From: CAZRXG01 sp964603985
GTDB lineage: Bacteria > Chloroflexota > Anaerolineae > Aggregatilineales > UBA3940
DNA length: 64,000 nucleotides
Assembly (NCBI GenBank): GCA_964603985.1
Contig: CAZRXG010000018.1
Coordinates: 12,846-76,845 of the forward strand
Direction of reading: 5' to 3'
The position numbers were made by a program, and so were the translations under genes. Below are positions 33,769 to 42,398 of the stretch, one piece after another. How positions within the stretch are numbered: position 1 is the stretch's first letter; each line of letters begins with the position of its first letter. The notes below the pieces were generated by a model. It saw nothing but the letters and a program-made list of their open reading frames with translations, made no database searches and was not told the DNA's origin.

Positions 33769-35382
33769 TCACGCGGTGACCATCATGCTGTTATATCTCT
33801 CCTCGCCGTAGCGCGTGACCAGCTCGACTCTGTCCTCAAGCATGCCGGTGACGTATTCCGCCTGCCTGCCAAAGTGTGTATACAGGGCGGACATGCTGAC
33901 GACGACCCCGGCAGAATTAGGTCTACTGGCAAGAACCCTGAACAGGGTCTTCCAGTATTGCAGTCCGGTGCGCGGGTTAAGCCCAACGTCCCGGCACACC
34001 CTGATGAATGCCCAGGCACGCCGCAATGACTCTGCAAAACTAGGCCGGTACTTGCGGTTGGGCCTCAGATTCAGGGCCGTCGTCCGCACCCGCTTGAAGT
34101 AATTTTCGGGCGCGTAGACGGCCCGCAAGACTTCAGAATGGTCGCGCAGAATGTCAATGCGCGGCCTGAGCGTGGCGAAGTTTAATCCGGTGGTGGTGTT
34201 ATCGATGTCCTGTGTGGTGTCAGATACCTTCAGGCCCTTGCAGTGAAACAGTCTGCCTTCACGTTCCAACCGGCGGGATAACTGCGTGTTGGGCAGCGCA
34301 GTCAGCATCCCGACCATGGCCGTGCCTATGCCCGCGTCCTGGATCAGGTCTATCATCCGGCGGGCCGTATGCTCCGTCTCGCCGTCGAAACCCAGGATGA
34401 AGCCCCCATTGACGATCATCCCGTGCGCGGTCAGTGTCCTCACCGCATCGATGACGGATACGCGGTGATTCTGCTTCTTCTGTATCTGGGCCAGCACGTC
34501 CTCGTCCGGGCTTTCGATCCCGACGAAGACGTAGCGGAAGTCGGTCTCGTACATCAGCCTCAGGAGCTTATCTTCTTTGGCCAGGTTGATTGACGCTTCG
34601 GTGCTGAAGTAAAAGGGATAGCCGTGACGTGCCGACCAGTCGTGGATGGCTTCCAGCACTTCGATGACCTTGGCTTTGTTGCCGATGAAGTTGTCGTCGA
34701 CAAAGTCAACGTGGCCCCGGTAGCCCAGATCGTACAGGGCCTGTAGCTCGTCCAGGATGTGGTCGGAGGTCTTGGTGCGGGGACGACGCCCGAAGAGTTC
34801 GATGATGTCGCAGAATTCGCAGTTGTAAGGGCAGCCCCGCGAGAACTGGATGCCGACGCGCATGTAATCTGCAAAGCGGATCAGATCAAAGCGCGGCACG
34901 ACGGACTGCTCCATGTCGGCGCGCTGGTCCGACTGGTAGATGCCGGACGTGACCCCCTTGCCCAGATCCTCGATGAAGAGTGGGATGGTCACCTCCCCCT
35001 CGCCAAGCACCAGGAACTCAACCTCTGCATACAGGTGTGGCTGCTGGGTGGGGTCCGGCCCGCCGATGACAACCGGTTTACCCATGTCGCGGGCGCGCCT
35101 GCTGATCGCGAGGATGTTTTTCTGCTGTGGCAGCATGCCACCCGTCATGACGATGTCTGCCCACTCCAGGTGGGCATCTGTCAGCGGCTCCACATTTTCG
35201 TCAATGAGCTTGAATTCCCAGTGCTGCGGAAGCAGGGCGGCGACGGTCATCAATCCCAGCGGAGCCGCCGTATACTTGGCTCCCAGCAATCCGGCAACAT
35301 TTGAGAAATTAAAAAAACTGTGCCCGGAGAATCCGGGTTGGACGAGTAAGCACCGGGTTGACTTTTCCAGCAGGTTTTCCAT
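33769..35382 (-). CDS. B12-binding-domain radical SAM protein
   Basis: 537 residues. The N-terminal cobalamin-binding-like domain (GLMTVAALLP, FKLIDENVEPL, DIVMTGGML) is followed by the radical SAM motif RGCPYNCEFCDI (Cys-x3-Cys-x2-Cys), then a TIM-barrel half with FVDDNFIGN and SPDEDVLAQ. The order and the long DUF4070-like C-terminus match the class B-type group that includes hopanoid C3/C2 methylases. In these groups the enzyme modifies lipids or other unactivated carbons. AAAGGAGGGGG just before 35382 fixes the start. Confidence 0.88.
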   Translation of the reverse strand: MENLLEKSTRCLLVQPGFSGHSFFNFSNVAGLLGAKYTAAPLGLMTVAALLPQHWEFKLIDENVEPLTDAHLEWADIVMTGGMLPQQKNILAISRRARDMGKPVVIGGPDPTQQPHLYAEVEFLVLGEGEVTIPLFIEDLGKGVTSGIYQSDQRADMEQSVVPRFDLIRFADYMRVGIQFSRGCPYNCEFCDIIELFGRRPRTKTSDHILDELQALYDLGYRGHVDFVDDNFIGNKAKVIEVLEAIHDWSARHGYPFYFSTEASINLAKEDKLLRLMYETDFRYVFVGIESPDEDVLAQIQKKQNHRVSVIDAVRTLTAHGMIVNGGFILGFDGETEHTARRMIDLIQDAGIGTAMVGMLTALPNTQLSRRLEREGRLFHCKGLKVSDTTQDIDNTTTGLNFATLRPRIDILRDHSEVLRAVYAPENYFKRVRTTALNLRPNRKYRPSFAESLRRAWAFIRVCRDVGLNPRTGLQYWKTLFRVLASRPNSAGVVVSMSALYTHFGRQAEYVTGMLEDRVELVTRYGEERYNSMMVTA

Positions 35383-35791
35383 GTCCCCCTCCTTTGGCCC
35401 CCCTTGGCCGATCAAACCCCCGAATAACAAATATTAGCCAATTCATACATTCATACGCAACCGGCACCCAGGGGTTGCACACCCACCCCCGGTCGCATCA
35501 ACGTCAGGTTGCGCTGGCATTTCAGCTAATAACGACTCGCTGGTCGTCAAGTCTCAACAGGGCTTACTGAGCCTTGCATATACTGCTAAACTGCTCCTCG
35601 ATTGTGTCGATTGCGACACTGCCCTCACCCGTCTCGGACATTGCCAATGTCCTCGACTCGCCCTCTCCCTCAGGGAGAGGGCAGACTGAGCGCGACCTCA
35701 GGTCGGGCGAAGGCGGGTGAGGGCCTGAGCAACAATGTGCCCAAAACCAACTTAACACAGCACAAGCTGAGTTTAGTTTTCCATGCATGTC
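35383..35791. other. Intergenic region with palindromic element
   Basis: No gene is seen. The first part holds the ribosome site of the radical SAM gene and an AT-richer stretch with no clear promoter. The middle carries the 104-bp inverted-repeat element described separately. The last part leads to the stop codon of the methyltransferase gene. The short open frames here have no coding character. Confidence 0.6.
35621..35724. repeat. MITE-like imperfect inverted-repeat element, 104 bp
   Basis: The outer ends GCCCTCACCCG and CGGGTGAGGGC are perfect reverse complements. Inside is a second hairpin, CCCTCTCCC-TCA-GGGAGAGGG, and a third short one around GACCTCAGGTC. It encodes nothing. The inner hairpin resembles the CCCTCCCC/GGGGGAGGG hairpins of the gene array at 48-52 kb. 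Confidence 0.65.
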
Positions 35792-36403
35792 TCAGTAGTG
35801 CGTCTTCCCCACCCGGACGAACTGGTACATCCCAAACCCGGCCAGCACCTCGACCTGCGGCTCGTAGCCCATCTCGCGGAACATCCCGGCGAAGTCCTGC
35901 GGCAGGTCGCCGAGAATAATACCCATCTGCCGGGCGAGGCGGCTTTTCCAGGTCTCCTGGGGCGGCGGGGCGTAGTCCGCCAGGCGGATCTCGCCGCCCA
36001 CCCGGCACACCCGCACCATCTCCGCCAGCACCCGCTTCACGTCGATGGCCACCGCGCCGAGCGCGTTCGTCTCGACGACGTAGTCGAACTGCCCGTCGGG
36101 AAAGGGCATCTGGTAGAAGCTGGCCTGCTTGAACGCGGCATCGGGGACTTTGGCCCGCGCCCGCTCAAGCATCCCCTGCGACCAGTCCAGCCCGTGACAC
36201 TCAAGCCCGTTGGCGTGCGCCAGGGCCAGCAGCGCCCCGGTCCCGCAGGCCACGTCCAGGATCGAGCCTGCGTGCAGGCCCTCGACCACCTTCTGCTGAC
36301 CTTCCTTCGCTTCGGCGGAGAGGCCGGAGAGAAAGTCATAGTACCTGGAAAGCCAGTCGTACGTTTTCTGGGTCCATATCTTCGCCAGCGACAGATACTT
36401 CAT
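35792..36403 (-). CDS. Class I SAM methyltransferase (UbiE/PmtA-like)
   Basis: 203 residues. Motif I is ILDVACGTGALLALA, followed by the acidic LDWSQGML, FDYVVETNAL and a PPPQETW segment. A lysine-rich N-terminus (KYLSLAKIWTQKTYDWLSRYYDF) fits phospholipid N-methyltransferases and ubiquinone/menaquinone methyltransferases, which start with a W/Y-rich helix. The substrate is not fixed. It reads alone, with its stop next to the MITE-like element and its start 290 bases from the divergent kinase gene. Confidence 0.83.
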   Translation of the reverse strand: MKYLSLAKIWTQKTYDWLSRYYDFLSGLSAEAKEGQQKVVEGLHAGSILDVACGTGALLALAHANGLECHGLDWSQGMLERARAKVPDAAFKQASFYQMPFPDGQFDYVVETNALGAVAIDVKRVLAEMVRVCRVGGEIRLADYAPPPQETWKSRLARQMGIILGDLPQDFAGMFREMGYEPQVEVLAGFGMYQFVRVGKTHY

Positions 36404-36606
36404 GGTTCGCTTCCCCCGGAGAGTTGTAAGAGGATCTCCTCCCTATGGCATTGACGGAAATAATACCCGATCATGGGCAGCGCGCCACAAGAACATGCGT
36501 GTAAGCCCCACACGAGCGGCAAACCCCTCCGGGCGCGGGGCTTGCTCGTGTGTATCGATTCCGTGACAGGCCCCTTGTCCTGCTTTCGCCTGCTGCCGTA
36601 CAGTGC

Positions 36607-36612
36607 TATGAT
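36607..36612 (+). promoter_or_regulatory. Extended -10 element upstream of the kinase gene
   Basis: TG-C-TATGAT stands 83 bases before the kinase start; no clear -35 is visible. The surrounding 36404-36694 stretch contains no gene. Confidence 0.4.
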
Positions 36613-36694
36613 AGATCCGCTCCGCCCCCGGCAGCGGCTCACCCGCCGGGAGGGGGAACCATCGGCATTGTAAGCACGCGACCGGGAGTGAACT

Positions 36695-39115
36695 ATGAGC
36701 GACATCCAGCCTGGACAGACCCTGGGCCAATACCAGATCATCGAGCAGCTAGGCATAGGCGGCATGGCGACCGTTTATAAAGCCTTCCAGCCTCGCATGG
36801 AGCGCTACGTGGCGATCAAGGTCCTGCCGCGTCACTTCGCCCAGGACCCGACCTTCACCGGGCGCTTCGACCAGGAGGCCAAGACCATCGCCCAATTGGA
36901 GCACGCCCGCATCCTGCCCGTCCACGACTACGGCGAAGAGGATGGCATCACCTACATCGTGATGCGCTACCTCGACGCGGGCACGCTCGCCGGCCTCATC
37001 AAGGAGGGGGCGGTTGATGTGGAGGAAGCGGCGCGCATCGTCGGCCAGATCGCCGAAGGGCTGGACTACGCCCACTCGAAGGGCGTCCTGCACCGCGACG
37101 TCAAGCCCTCCAACATCCTGCTGGACGGCAGCGGCGACGTGTACATCACCGACTTCGGCATCTCCAAGCTGGTTGAGGGTACGGCCCAGTTCACCGCGAC
37201 GGGCGGCCTGATCGGCACCCCGGCCTACGTCTCGCCGGAGCAGGGCATGGGCCAGCCGGTCGACCACCGCAGCGACATTTACTCGCTGGGGGTGGTGCTC
37301 TACGAGATGGTCACCGGGCGCACGCCTTTTGAAGCTGAGACGCCGATGGCGGTCGTGATCAAGCACATCAACGAGCCGCTCCCGCTGCCGCGCAGCATCA
37401 ACCCCGGCCTGACCGAGTCGGTCGAGCGGGTGATCCTCAAGGCGCTGGCCAAGAACCCCGACGATCGCTACCAGACGTGCGGCGAGTTGGCCGACGCGCT
37501 GTATGAGGCCGTCATGGAAGCAGCGCCGCACCGCAAGCCGACCGAGCCGTCCGCCCCGACCTCGGTGCTGGAGGAGGAGGCTGTCGAGACGGCCCCGGCA
37601 TTCGCCGCCGCCGACGTGGACGCCGGGACGATCCCGGTCGCGCAGCCCGCGCCGGAGACGAAGCGCAAGCGGGGCCGGATGGTGCCGGTCGTCATCGTCG
37701 GCGTGGTGCTGGGACTGGGGCTGCTGGCCGCGATTATTCTGCTGGGGCTTAAGCTGCTGGGCGGCAAGGCACCGGCAGCGGCAACCGAGCCGACCAGCCC
37801 GCCGGTTGTGGAGCAGGCCCCGCCCGCCGAAGAAGCCACCCGGCCCCCCGAAGAAGAGCAGCCGCTCGGCAAGGTGCCGCGCACAAGCTGCGCCTTCGAC
37901 GAAGTGGAGGTTTTCTACACCAACTTCGGGCCGGACGGCCCCCGGTTCGATTTGCCGCCGGGTGCCGAGATCGTGCCGTTCGGCGAGGAGCGCCACGCTC
38001 TGGTGATCGACTCCGAGCCGCTTGTCGTCGTGCGCTTCGGGCCGGAACTGGCGGAGTCGACCTTCACAGCGATGATCAACGTCCCCCCGGAGAAGGATCA
38101 AACCCAGGTCTTGATGTTCAGCCAGATGACACCGGAGCACCACGATGGCTATTATTTCAGCTTCGGGCCTGGCCAAAACGTCGGGGTGTGGCGGGATGGC
38201 GAGCCAATCGAGGCTCCCCCCGCTCCATTCCCGTTGAACGACGGCCAGACCCACGCGCTGATGCTGCACGTCGAGGGAACACGGCTCGAGGTGCAGATCG
38301 ACGGCCAGAAGCTCGTGGAGCAGGAGTTTGACGCCCCACTGCCGCCCGGCAACTTTGCGATTGAGGCCGGGCAGGGCGTTGTGCGCGTCGACGAGGTGCT
38401 GATCTGCGCCTACCCGAAAGAGGGCGAGCCGGGCGCTGCCGAAGTCACGCCGGTCTTTTCGGACCGGTTCGACGGTGACGCGCTCGACCTGGACATGTGG
38501 CAGTGGAACAACGAGCCAGCCGGTCAGTGGGAGCTTGCCGAGGGACATCTGATCATCCCGGCGCTGTCCGGCACCGCTGTGATGCCCGACATCGATCCGC
38601 TGAAGGCCTCTACCATGCCGATGCTGTTCCTCAAGAAGGGGCTTCCAGAGGAGGAGATCGTCGGCGGGAAGGTGGATGTCTTCTTCACACCGTCGGAGAA
38701 CTACCAGGCAGCCGGGCTGGTCGTGGTGAGCAAGCTGGGCGAGCCGCTCTTCACGCTGGCGCGTACCTACTGCGTCGGCGGCAATAACTGCCAGGGCGAC
38801 GCCATCTACTTCGACAACTGGACGCTGCTCGCCCAGAACTACGACGATTACCGTCCCTTCGTCGCCGGGGCGGGCGAGCTGCCGGTGGATAGCCCGGTCC
38901 AGTTAGGGCTGCGGATCCTGCCTCACGAGCTGGCCGGATTTTACCGCCTGGCCGGTGAGAAAGAGTGGCGCGAGGTCGGGCGGTGGAAGCTGCTGGTTGA
39001 CAGGCGGGTGGGGTCGATTGGGATCGGCACCAGCACCGGCGGGCAGTCGGTAAACGAAATCCCGGCCTTCTTTGACAACTTCGTGCTGGTGATAGGCGAT
39101 AAGCTGCCTGAGTAG
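36695..39115 (+). CDS. Transmembrane Ser/Thr kinase with two LamG/DUF1080-like outer domains
   Basis: 806 residues. The kinase domain (about 12-270) has IGIGGMATVYK, Lys42, HRDVKPSN with Asp135 and DFG with Asp153, so it looks active. A Pro/Ala/Glu linker leads to one membrane helix at about 328-350. Outside are two beta-sandwich regions (about 395-580 and 590-800) with LamG/DUF1080-like strands such as FDGDALDLDMWQWNNEPAGQW. It is a receptor-type kinase that may bind glycan or another ligand. The FHA protein and second kinase nearby offer possible partners. Confidence 0.9.
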   Translation: MSDIQPGQTLGQYQIIEQLGIGGMATVYKAFQPRMERYVAIKVLPRHFAQDPTFTGRFDQEAKTIAQLEHARILPVHDYGEEDGITYIVMRYLDAGTLAGLIKEGAVDVEEAARIVGQIAEGLDYAHSKGVLHRDVKPSNILLDGSGDVYITDFGISKLVEGTAQFTATGGLIGTPAYVSPEQGMGQPVDHRSDIYSLGVVLYEMVTGRTPFEAETPMAVVIKHINEPLPLPRSINPGLTESVERVILKALAKNPDDRYQTCGELADALYEAVMEAAPHRKPTEPSAPTSVLEEEAVETAPAFAAADVDAGTIPVAQPAPETKRKRGRMVPVVIVGVVLGLGLLAAIILLGLKLLGGKAPAAATEPTSPPVVEQAPPAEEATRPPEEEQPLGKVPRTSCAFDEVEVFYTNFGPDGPRFDLPPGAEIVPFGEERHALVIDSEPLVVVRFGPELAESTFTAMINVPPEKDQTQVLMFSQMTPEHHDGYYFSFGPGQNVGVWRDGEPIEAPPAPFPLNDGQTHALMLHVEGTRLEVQIDGQKLVEQEFDAPLPPGNFAIEAGQGVVRVDEVLICAYPKEGEPGAAEVTPVFSDRFDGDALDLDMWQWNNEPAGQWELAEGHLIIPALSGTAVMPDIDPLKASTMPMLFLKKGLPEEEIVGGKVDVFFTPSENYQAAGLVVVSKLGEPLFTLARTYCVGGNNCQGDAIYFDNWTLLAQNYDDYRPFVAGAGELPVDSPVQLGLRILPHELAGFYRLAGEKEWREVGRWKLLVDRRVGSIGIGTSTGGQSVNEIPAFFDNFVLVIGDKLPE

Positions 39116-39178
39116 GCGGCGGCTTCATCATGACCGCGTCTCAACCAACTCATCACCCAGCCGGAAGGGAGCGAAAAC

Positions 39179-39583
39179 GTGAGCCGTAAGTGGAGTCGTG
39201 TGTTAATTGTGTTGGCGGCGGCGATCCCGTTGATCTCTGCCTGCCAGCCGTCGCCCGAAGCGTCCCCGCCGGAAGAGCCGGTCGGGGTGGCTAACCCGGC
39301 CTCGGTCTACTGCGAGCAGTTGGGCTACCTGCTGGAGATCCGCGAGGACGAGGACGGCGGCCAGTTCGGTGTGTGCATCTTCCCGGATATGACTGAGTGC
39401 GAGGAGTGGGCCTTCTACCGTGCCGAGTGCGGGCAGCACTGGAGCTACTGCGTCCAGCAGGGCCACACACTGCGCGTTCGGGGCGAGGAAGTGCTGTGTG
39501 TCTTCAGTGACGGCTCATCCTGCCCGGAGATCGAGTTCTTAAACGGCGAGTGCGGGCCGGAGCCTGAAGAGCAGGCGGAGTAA
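39179..39583 (+). CDS. DUF333 lipoprotein with two repeats
   Basis: 134 residues. The signal peptide ends with lipobox LISAC. The first DUF333 unit (NPASVYCEQLGYLLEIRED with FPDMTECEEWAFYRAECG) has the family's four conserved cysteines. A second, degenerate unit follows (YCVQQGHTLRVRGEEVLCVFSDGSSCPEIEFLNGECG). The DUF333 family is secreted with unknown role; some members are called hemolysin-like. The GTG start is set by GGAAGGGAGCG. It lies 63 bases after the kinase gene and may share its transcript. Confidence 0.8.
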   Translation: MSRKWSRVLIVLAAAIPLISACQPSPEASPPEEPVGVANPASVYCEQLGYLLEIREDEDGGQFGVCIFPDMTECEEWAFYRAECGQHWSYCVQQGHTLRVRGEEVLCVFSDGSSCPEIEFLNGECGPEPEEQAE

Positions 39584-39633
39584 CCCGGCACGCGGGCGGA
39601 CGCCGGACGTGCGGTATATCGGGCGTAAATTGC

Positions 39634-39662
39634 GCGAGGGCGAGGTGCTGTCTCGCCCTCGC
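39634..39662 (+). terminator. Hairpin after the DUF333 gene
   Basis: GCGAGGGCGAG pairs perfectly with CTCGCCCTCGC around a seven-base loop, 50 bases past the stop codon. No T-run follows, so termination is only likely. Confidence 0.45.
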
Positions 39663-39776
39663 CGGTTGTGGGCCATTCCCTGCAACCTGCACCACCCCCG
39701 GCGCGTATAGGGTAATGAGACTTGGTGAGACATCCCTGCGCCATACAGCCGGCGGCAGGCGAGGAGGAAATGACAT

Positions 39777-40427
39777 ATGGCTGAAAATCAATCACGTGGA
39801 CGCGGCAACCTGATCATCGGTATGGTATTGATCGGCCTGGGCGCGATCTTCCTGCTGGGGCAGCTCTTTGGCTTCAGATCCTGGCTCGTGTTGTGGCCGT
39901 TCTTCATCATCATTCCCGGCCTGATGTTCTTCGTCGGGATGCTGCTGATCGGTAAGGAAGCGGGCCCGCTGGCCATCCCCGGCAGCATCGTGACGATGGT
40001 GGGGCTGCTGCTGCTCTACTCGGCGACGTTTGACCACTGGGAGAGCATGACCTACTCCTGGGCGCTCATCTTCCCGACGTCGGTCGGCATCGGCCTGGTG
40101 ATCAACGGCCAGTGGAGCGACGACCAGCGTCTGGTGCAGACCGGTATTCGCTGGGCGAGCGTCGGGGTGGCGATCTTCCTGGTGGGCGGCATCTTCTTCG
40201 AGCTGATCCTCAACATCAGTGGCAGCATCGCCAGTGGCATCGTCTGGCCGTTGGTGCTGATCGGCTTCGGGGCCTACCTGCTGACGCGCCGGGGCAAAGA
40301 GAGCACGAGCGACAACGGCCACCGGCCACCCGCCGAGATCGAAGCACGGGCCAAGCCGGTCGAGGCCCCGCCCAAATCCGCCGAGCCGGAGTTCGAGCCG
40401 CTTGACATGAACCGGGGTAAGAAGTAG
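39777..40427 (+). CDS. Membrane protein with LiaI/LiaF-like helices
   Basis: 216 residues. A short polar start is followed by five or six helices: NLIIGMVLIGLGAIFLLGQLF, LWPFFIIIPGLMFFVGMLL, IPGSIVTMVGLLLLY, YSWALIFPTSVGIGLVI, ASVGVAIFLVGGIFFELIL and SIASGIVWPLVLIGFGAYLL. The repeated pattern of a helix ending in G-G-x-x-x-L and W-P is that of LiaI-LiaF-like (DUF5668-type) membrane proteins. The C-terminal 40 residues are polar. GGAGGAAATGAC precedes the ATG. Function unknown; relatives act in envelope stress sensing. Confidence 0.7.
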   Translation: MAENQSRGRGNLIIGMVLIGLGAIFLLGQLFGFRSWLVLWPFFIIIPGLMFFVGMLLIGKEAGPLAIPGSIVTMVGLLLLYSATFDHWESMTYSWALIFPTSVGIGLVINGQWSDDQRLVQTGIRWASVGVAIFLVGGIFFELILNISGSIASGIVWPLVLIGFGAYLLTRRGKESTSDNGHRPPAEIEARAKPVEAPPKSAEPEFEPLDMNRGKK

Positions 40428-40611
40428 GTGCAGGTAGACAGCTTACAGGTATGAGGCGTAGCCGGTAGCTGCTGGCGAAGGTTTACTGTTAGCGTCGAAA
40501 AACGTGGGGGGACGCGGTGTGTTCATCGCGTCCTTCCCTGCTCTGCTTTTTGCTGCCCCGTCCCCCTCTACCGCCGCCCCGCAACGTGGGCCGGTGCTCC
40601 GTCAAGCCAGT

Positions 40612-41772
40612 TTACGCTCCCGCATCGTCGCCGCGCGGAATCTCAAACCAGAACGTCGACCCGGCTCCCACCTGGCTCTCTGCGCCGACATCCCCGCCGT
40701 GCAGCTCGACCAGGTGGCGCACGATGGACAGGCCGACGCCGGTGCTGCCCTCGCCGCCGGTCGGCCTGTTCCCCAGGCGGGCGTACTCCTGGAAGAGGAG
40801 CGGTATCTCGTCGGCCCGGATGCCGGGGCCGTTATCCTCGACTTCGACGCGCAGACGATCCCCGGCAACCCTCGTGCGCACCTCAACCCGCGTGTCGTGC
40901 AGGCTGAACTTGATGGCGTTGCTGATCAGGTTGCCGATCACCTGGGTCAGCCGGTCGGGGTCGCCGAGGCACTGCGGCAGGTCGGGGTCGAGCGCCGTGT
41001 GCAGGCTGACGCCCTTCCTCTCGGCGTAAGCGTGGAACTGCTGGATGACGGTCTCGATGAGAGGGTTGAGTGCGACGGGCTTCAGGTCAAGCTCGATCTG
41101 CCCGGCTTCCAGCGCCTGGTAGTCGAGGAAGTCGCCGATGAGGGTGCGCATGGCGTTGGCCGCGTCGCGCATCACCTCGAACACGCGCCGGTACTGTTCG
41201 GCAGGCTCCTCGTCCTGGGGCATGAACCGGGTGAGCAGGTTGAGGCCAATGGTGAAGTTGTTGAGGGGGTTCTTCAGGTCGTGGGCGGCCATCTGGAAAA
41301 ACCGGTCTTTGAGGGCGTCAAGCTCGCGCAGGCGCTCGATGTCTCGCAGGCGTTGATCTTGCAGCCGCTTGAGCTTGACCTGGGTGCGCACGCGGGCGAT
41401 CAGCACCTCGGATTGCAGCGGCTTGGTCAGGTAATCGTTGGCCCCCAGTTCGAAGCCGCGCACCACGTCCATGATCTCGTCCAGTGCCGTCACCATGATG
41501 ACGGGCAGCTCGGTGGTCGGGGGGTGGCTGCGAATGGCCTCCAGCAGGGCCATGCCGTCCATGCCCGGCATCATCACGTCCAGCAGAACGAGGTCGGGGG
41601 GGCTGGCCTTGATCGATTCAAGCGCCCGGACGCTCTCGTTGATCGCCTGGGCGTCAAAGCCTTCGGCTTCCAACAGCATGACCAGGGTCTCGCTGGTCAT
41701 CGGGTTATCGTCAATCACTATAACGCGAGCCGGTGAGGTGTCTTCCCGCGGTTGTTCACTCATCAAGGTCAT
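40612..41772 (-). CDS. Response regulator-histidine kinase hybrid (REC-HisKA-HATPase)
   Basis: 386 residues. The N-terminal receiver domain has VIVIDDNP, phospho-acceptor VLLDVMMPG and Lys in DYLTKPL. A linker helix leads to HisKA with MAAHDLKNPLNN (His in HDLKNP) and an HATPase domain with N-box NLISNAIKFS, G1 DNGPGI and G2 TGVGLSIV. The receiver-first order marks a soluble kinase fed by another phosphodonor. It is divergent from the big PAS kinase at 42399, which may be its partner. There is a short N-terminal extension of about 15 residues with two candidate starts (codons 1 and 4). Confidence 0.93.
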   Translation of the reverse strand: MTLMSEQPREDTSPARVIVIDDNPMTSETLVMLLEAEGFDAQAINESVRALESIKASPPDLVLLDVMMPGMDGMALLEAIRSHPPTTELPVIMVTALDEIMDVVRGFELGANDYLTKPLQSEVLIARVRTQVKLKRLQDQRLRDIERLRELDALKDRFFQMAAHDLKNPLNNFTIGLNLLTRFMPQDEEPAEQYRRVFEVMRDAANAMRTLIGDFLDYQALEAGQIELDLKPVALNPLIETVIQQFHAYAERKGVSLHTALDPDLPQCLGDPDRLTQVIGNLISNAIKFSLHDTRVEVRTRVAGDRLRVEVEDNGPGIRADEIPLLFQEYARLGNRPTGGEGSTGVGLSIVRHLVELHGGDVGAESQVGAGSTFWFEIPRGDDAGA

Positions 41773-42398
41773 GCTCCCTGTTGCGCCGGGCCACGCGGGC
41801 CGGTCGCGAACCGCGCAGCCGGGCCCCTATCCGCCCCTGGGCCTATCCGTAAATTGTCGGAACAGATCCCCACGCCTGTTCCGGGCGCACACGTTGGCGC
41901 GTCCCTAAGAGGATTCACGGATAGTACTTATCGTTTTAACTTCTCCTGTGTCCTGGGCCTTGATGCTGCCCCTAATATAGCAGCTTCTGTCCCCGTGTCA
42001 CAAGGCCCGCTGAGGTGTTGGAATAGGGATAAGGCAGCGATGCGCAAAAAGTGTTCGCAATCTGTAACGATCTGTGCCCTGTAACAGTACATTATACACC
42101 GGAGAACACATTATAATAAGGAAAAAGCTGGCCAGGCGACCTGTTCGAGTCTGGAGTGGGTATTTGAATCTGGTTCACCATATGGGTCTATCCCTGCCAA
42201 TAACCTTTTTTGTAGAAGCGGATCGGCGTGTTCGCCCAACCTCCCCGAAGCTCGAACGCTCCCGGCCAGGTTGTGTTCCTACCCTTGTGTAGTCTTTTCA
42301 CCGGGGAGACGGGAAGCCCGCCGGTTCTCCTGGCCTCGTCCACCATCAATGTCTGCCGCCGGTTGAGCACTCGCCCTCTCCGGCGCTAAGGAAGAAGC
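41773..42398. other. Divergent intergenic region between two histidine kinase genes
   Basis: 626 bases without a supported gene. It contains a perfect TATAAT at 42112-42117 on the plus strand, without a good -35, and an AT-richer stretch at about 42040-42130 that may hold the promoter of the PAS kinase. The open frames are short and lack coding character. Confidence 0.55.
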
